Source: Linepithema humile
Taxonomy: Eukaryota > Arthropoda > Insecta > Hymenoptera > Formicidae
Reading direction: 5' to 3'
Assembly (NCBI RefSeq): GCF_040581485.1
Contig: NC_090133.1
Coordinates: 9,114,001 to 9,178,000, forward strand
Length of the DNA: 64,000 nt
The stretch's first letter is position 1. The number at the start of each line of letters is the position of its first letter. The notes under the pieces were generated by a model, which searched no databases, was not told the origin of the DNA, and was given only the letters and a program-made list of their open reading frames with translations. This document shows positions 63,001 to 64,000 of the stretch, in pieces. The translations under genes and the position numbers were made by a program.

Positions 63001-64000
63001 CCCCTCCCCCAGGGCGTTGCTTTTTCGAAAACTTTGAACCCATGTTTCACCGTTTTTCGATATTTTAACTTTTGGCTTTTACCACTTTTGGCACAAATCT
63101 TTCGGAAAAGTCTACCACTCAACTGGTTAAGCTTCGCGGGTGAACTTTGCGGCGAGAAGCTTGCTTAGACACAATTTCCCTTGACGAGTTTTCGCTTTCG
63201 CTTAGCCTTTTTGGCCTCGCTGAAAGTTTTCAAACGACTGTTCCAGCGTTGTGATGCGAACAATAGTACAAATATTGTGCAATATTAGAAAAATAGTTGA
63301 GAAAAAGCGAAGCATCCGATGAGCGAATAAGATGGGAAGGGATGGGTAGCGAGAGTAGTTGAAAACAGGATGTAGAAAGGCGCAAATAGAACGTGAAGGA
63401 GGGAGAATTAGGGAAATAAAAGAACAGATCGTGCCTGTGGCACGAATAAAATAAGCGTCGCTGTGAACCGAGATTGTGTGTATAATACGTGTGTCTCTAA
63501 ATGACCAGGAGCGAGGATCCCGATGCCGAGGACGTGGGACACAAGTGGACGCTGTCGGCATTGCTCAGGCACTTGCGAGTGAAGGGCCAAGACACGGAAC
63601 TGCTGATGCAGCGAATAGAAGATATTATCATAAAATCGATCCTCGCCACCGCATCCGGAATTGTCAGTGGCGTGAAGCAGTTCGTCAAACATCCCGACGC
63701 ATGTTTCGGTTAATAATTTACGATTTTTCTCACTACACGTGTGCGACACGATCGGCTTCTTTAAGCATAATCCATGATCCAGATATTGTTTTTTTTTTAT
63801 TCTAGAACTATTTGGATTTGATATACTAATCGACGACACGCTGAAGCCGTGGCTGTTGGAAGTGAATTTGAGCCCTTCATTGGGATGCGATTCCCCGCTG
63901 GATGTTAGACTCAAATCAGCTTTAATCTCAGACTTGCTCACTCTCGTCGGCCTACCCGCCGTGGATCCGATTCTGCGTTCTCAAAATTTAAACCGCGCTG
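54088..64000 (+). CDS. TTLL5: Tubulin polyglutamylase TTLL5-type (partial, open at right edge)
   Basis: Tubulin-tyrosine-ligase-like enzyme that adds glutamate to tubulin tails using ATP. Coding exons: 54088-54257, 54998-55081, 55598-55721, 60545-60651, 61034-61247, 62008-62264, 63509-63708 and 63806 to the window end; all phases match. The N-terminus (MMSQRKNTNAVERLEGKR) is Ser-rich and variable. The core aligns with TTLL5: NILWMGNHPKPDILRNLM, KVNHFPRSYEITRKDRLYKN, the ATP-grasp segment GPWIVKPKASSRGRGIYIV, QYINNPLLVDGHKCDLRLYV, DPLLIYLYEEGLVRFA, and FGFDILIDDTLKPWLLEVNL with the metal-binding E and N, then SPSLGCDSPLD. Both start-region ATGs (54088, 54091) are in frame. The C-terminal half is off the edge. 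A 4.8-kb intron (55722-60544) contains an antisense gene. TTLL5 is preferred to TTLL4 from the overall match. Confidence 0.93.
55157..55530. repeat. ~374-bp near-perfect palindrome (foldback element)
   Basis: The arms mirror each other from GGGGATAACAAGCC at 55,157 to GGCTTGTTATCTCC ending at 55,530. Matching blocks include TATTACAATCTTC, CTCAGCACA, GACGGAGGTCAC and AAACTCAATATTATTCAG. The centre is near 55,345. Each arm carries ACGTTTCG/CGAAACGT-type blocks like those at 11,160-11,225 and 21,045-21,085. It sits in a TTLL5 intron, ending ~67 bases before the exon at 55,598. Confidence 0.8.
55999..57753 (-). CDS. Leucine-rich-repeat protein, unnamed, intronless and nested in a TTLL5 intron
   Basis: A single uninterrupted 584-codon frame from ATG (57753) to TGA (55999-56001), antisense inside a TTLL5 intron. 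I do not recognise a named orthologue. Visible features: an N-terminal helical region (~1-100), then degenerate leucine-rich repeats of the AMN1/F-box-LRR type: LESLDLARSALLRLDC, LSSLTLRNIASDLVLQIVGR, CPGLVILDVACSRQVTDAGL, LRVLNVANTAVTSAGVL, CPKLTKLHISDPHHSPEAL, LRELSFRMAQ and LTALHVHSCLDLTNEHLERL. No clear F-box, signal peptide or membrane segment. The family often supplies substrate recognition in SCF ubiquitin ligases, but without an F-box this is only a possibility. High GC at third positions and intact length argue for a real gene. A possible acceptor (aaacgtttcag) lies ~15 bases before the ATG, so a 5' UTR intron may exist. Confidence 0.85.
   Translation of the reverse strand: MPGNRQPDSLEGLSLGRVCRQLDGTCRRLQTLSQQSSTAQALDLAKRTIRPYYVNALSAHLRSQVIEETLRMLCSPSADGSTLVSPPTAVYLLALLLARDIKRLRVHLCCYYGCSHQTFLLKLLASEGVGLESLDLARSALLRLDCKLLHSALLNMRSLSSLTLRNIASDLVLQIVGRACPGLVILDVACSRQVTDAGLKQLLLQVELRDKVAGHGSRIRSPQECTSWSRLKRLLATWKTKNAKSRGKERDVLLEYCESRNSLCDTLRVLNVANTAVTSAGVLLALMHIPQLASLAQYSHMGRVVELMSEEFVDLSTPLSLTQARSCRTTPARLKLLARACPKLTKLHISDPHHSPEALRLFSRITSLSVHGVPAEREWLDGFHSYLRAHGRNLRELSFRMAQSESGSLQVDLREVLSNCSNLHTLVEDGPSVVWSDGHDPPPLRRLRRIQLGRAVNASAITKVLSLAPELTALHVHSCLDLTNEHLERLLKPPVKSRSGCKLDKCVESLQNLTCFYIYEASRISAITVLNTFHSCKQLKRFGNLTNWNMNCEDAKILKATLTRADINVDLCSGSHWFWNNCIQ
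57754..60100. other. Remainder of the large TTLL5 intron
   Basis: Upstream flank of the nested LRR gene, first CpG-rich (to ~58,470) and then AT-rich. The CpG-rich part may include its promoter. No further gene, RNA or clear element seen. Confidence 0.5.
60101..60480. repeat. Minisatellite, three ~127-bp tandem copies
   Basis: Units begin ACATTTATCTGATAATTTAA at 60,101, 60,231 and 60,358 and share CAAGTGACAC / ATGTTGAA, AAGAAAATATGCAC and CAATTAATTTT blocks. Copies two and three are closest. The array ends ~65 bases before the TTLL5 exon at 60,545. Confidence 0.85.
62362..63130. mobile_element. Non-autonomous piggyBac-like element with TTAA target duplication
   Basis: TTAA at 62,362-62,365 and 63,127-63,130 flank termini reading CCAGTTGAGTGGTA in inverted orientation. 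The ~761-bp body (62,366-63,126) has no transposase frame. Internally there is a G-rich block on the plus strand at ~62,724-62,750 and a C-rich block at ~62,995-63,012. TTAA specificity points to the piggyBac superfamily; the terminal sequence itself I do not recognise. It lies in the TTLL5 intron before the exon at 63,509. Confidence 0.65.

Noticed and set aside
1..64000. CRISPR array, operon, prophage or bacterial system
   Set aside because: All genes are spliced animal genes. The tandem repeats found are microsatellites, a minisatellite or foldback units without spacer-repeat structure.
1..64000. tRNA or rRNA genes
   Set aside because: Scattered GGTTCGA-like strings (for example near 3,767) lack a cloverleaf and a matching A box. 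No rRNA-like segment was recognised by eye; a tRNAscan-SE and barrnap run would settle this.

Overview
This is a eukaryotic, almost certainly insect, genomic window. It has multi-exon genes with GT-AG introns, AT-rich introns and spacers rich in CpG ('cgcg') tracts and microsatellites, and encoded proteins that are plainly animal. The CpG-rich spacers together with AT-rich introns and many short foldback elements fit a hymenopteran, probably an ant. The species assignment is inference from style, not from a diagnostic sequence. I see no bacterial-type features, CRISPR array, rRNA or convincing tRNA.

Layout. (1) 1-972, minus strand: the 5' end of a class I myosin heavy chain (Myo61F/MYO1C type); the rest lies outside the window. 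(2) About 1-14.19 kb: a long non-coding spacer with terminal-inverted-repeat elements, GC-rich blocks and a possible 5' UTR exon. (3) 14,200-26,150, plus strand: a KIF12-type kinesin with about 15 coding exons. (4) 27,853-33,385, plus strand: the ubiquitin-activating enzyme E1, Uba1, five coding exons, complete. (5) 36,083-38,239, plus strand: a TMEM165/GDT1 Golgi cation transporter, six exons, complete. (6) 41,734-51,717, minus strand: mini spindles (XMAP215/CKAP5), 17-18 coding exons, complete. (7) 54,088 to beyond 64,000, plus strand: a TTLL5-type tubulin glutamylase, open at the right edge. It contains, antisense inside its fourth intron region, (8) an intronless leucine-rich-repeat gene at 55,999-57,753.

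The msps and TTLL5 genes are head-to-head and appear to share a short promoter region (about 52.35-53.0 kb) holding a CTCF-like motif. Three genes act on microtubules: a kinesin motor, a plus-end polymerase and a tubulin-modifying ligase. The myosin acts on actin. Uba1 feeds the whole ubiquitin pathway and TMEM165 supports Golgi ion balance and glycosylation. I see no evidence that they form one pathway.

The most unusual material is in the introns. It includes a ~374-bp near-perfect palindrome next to a TTLL5 exon, a tandem pair of nested hairpins in an msps intron, a retroposon with a 15-bp target duplication in the kinesin gene, a TTAA-flanked piggyBac-like element with G-rich tracts in TTLL5, TA-flanked MITEs, and several copies of a CTGAAGATG...GAAACGT motif resembling the hammerhead-like motif of Penelope-like elements. 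I found no clearly new gene system. Exon boundaries were read by eye from splice sites with phase checking.
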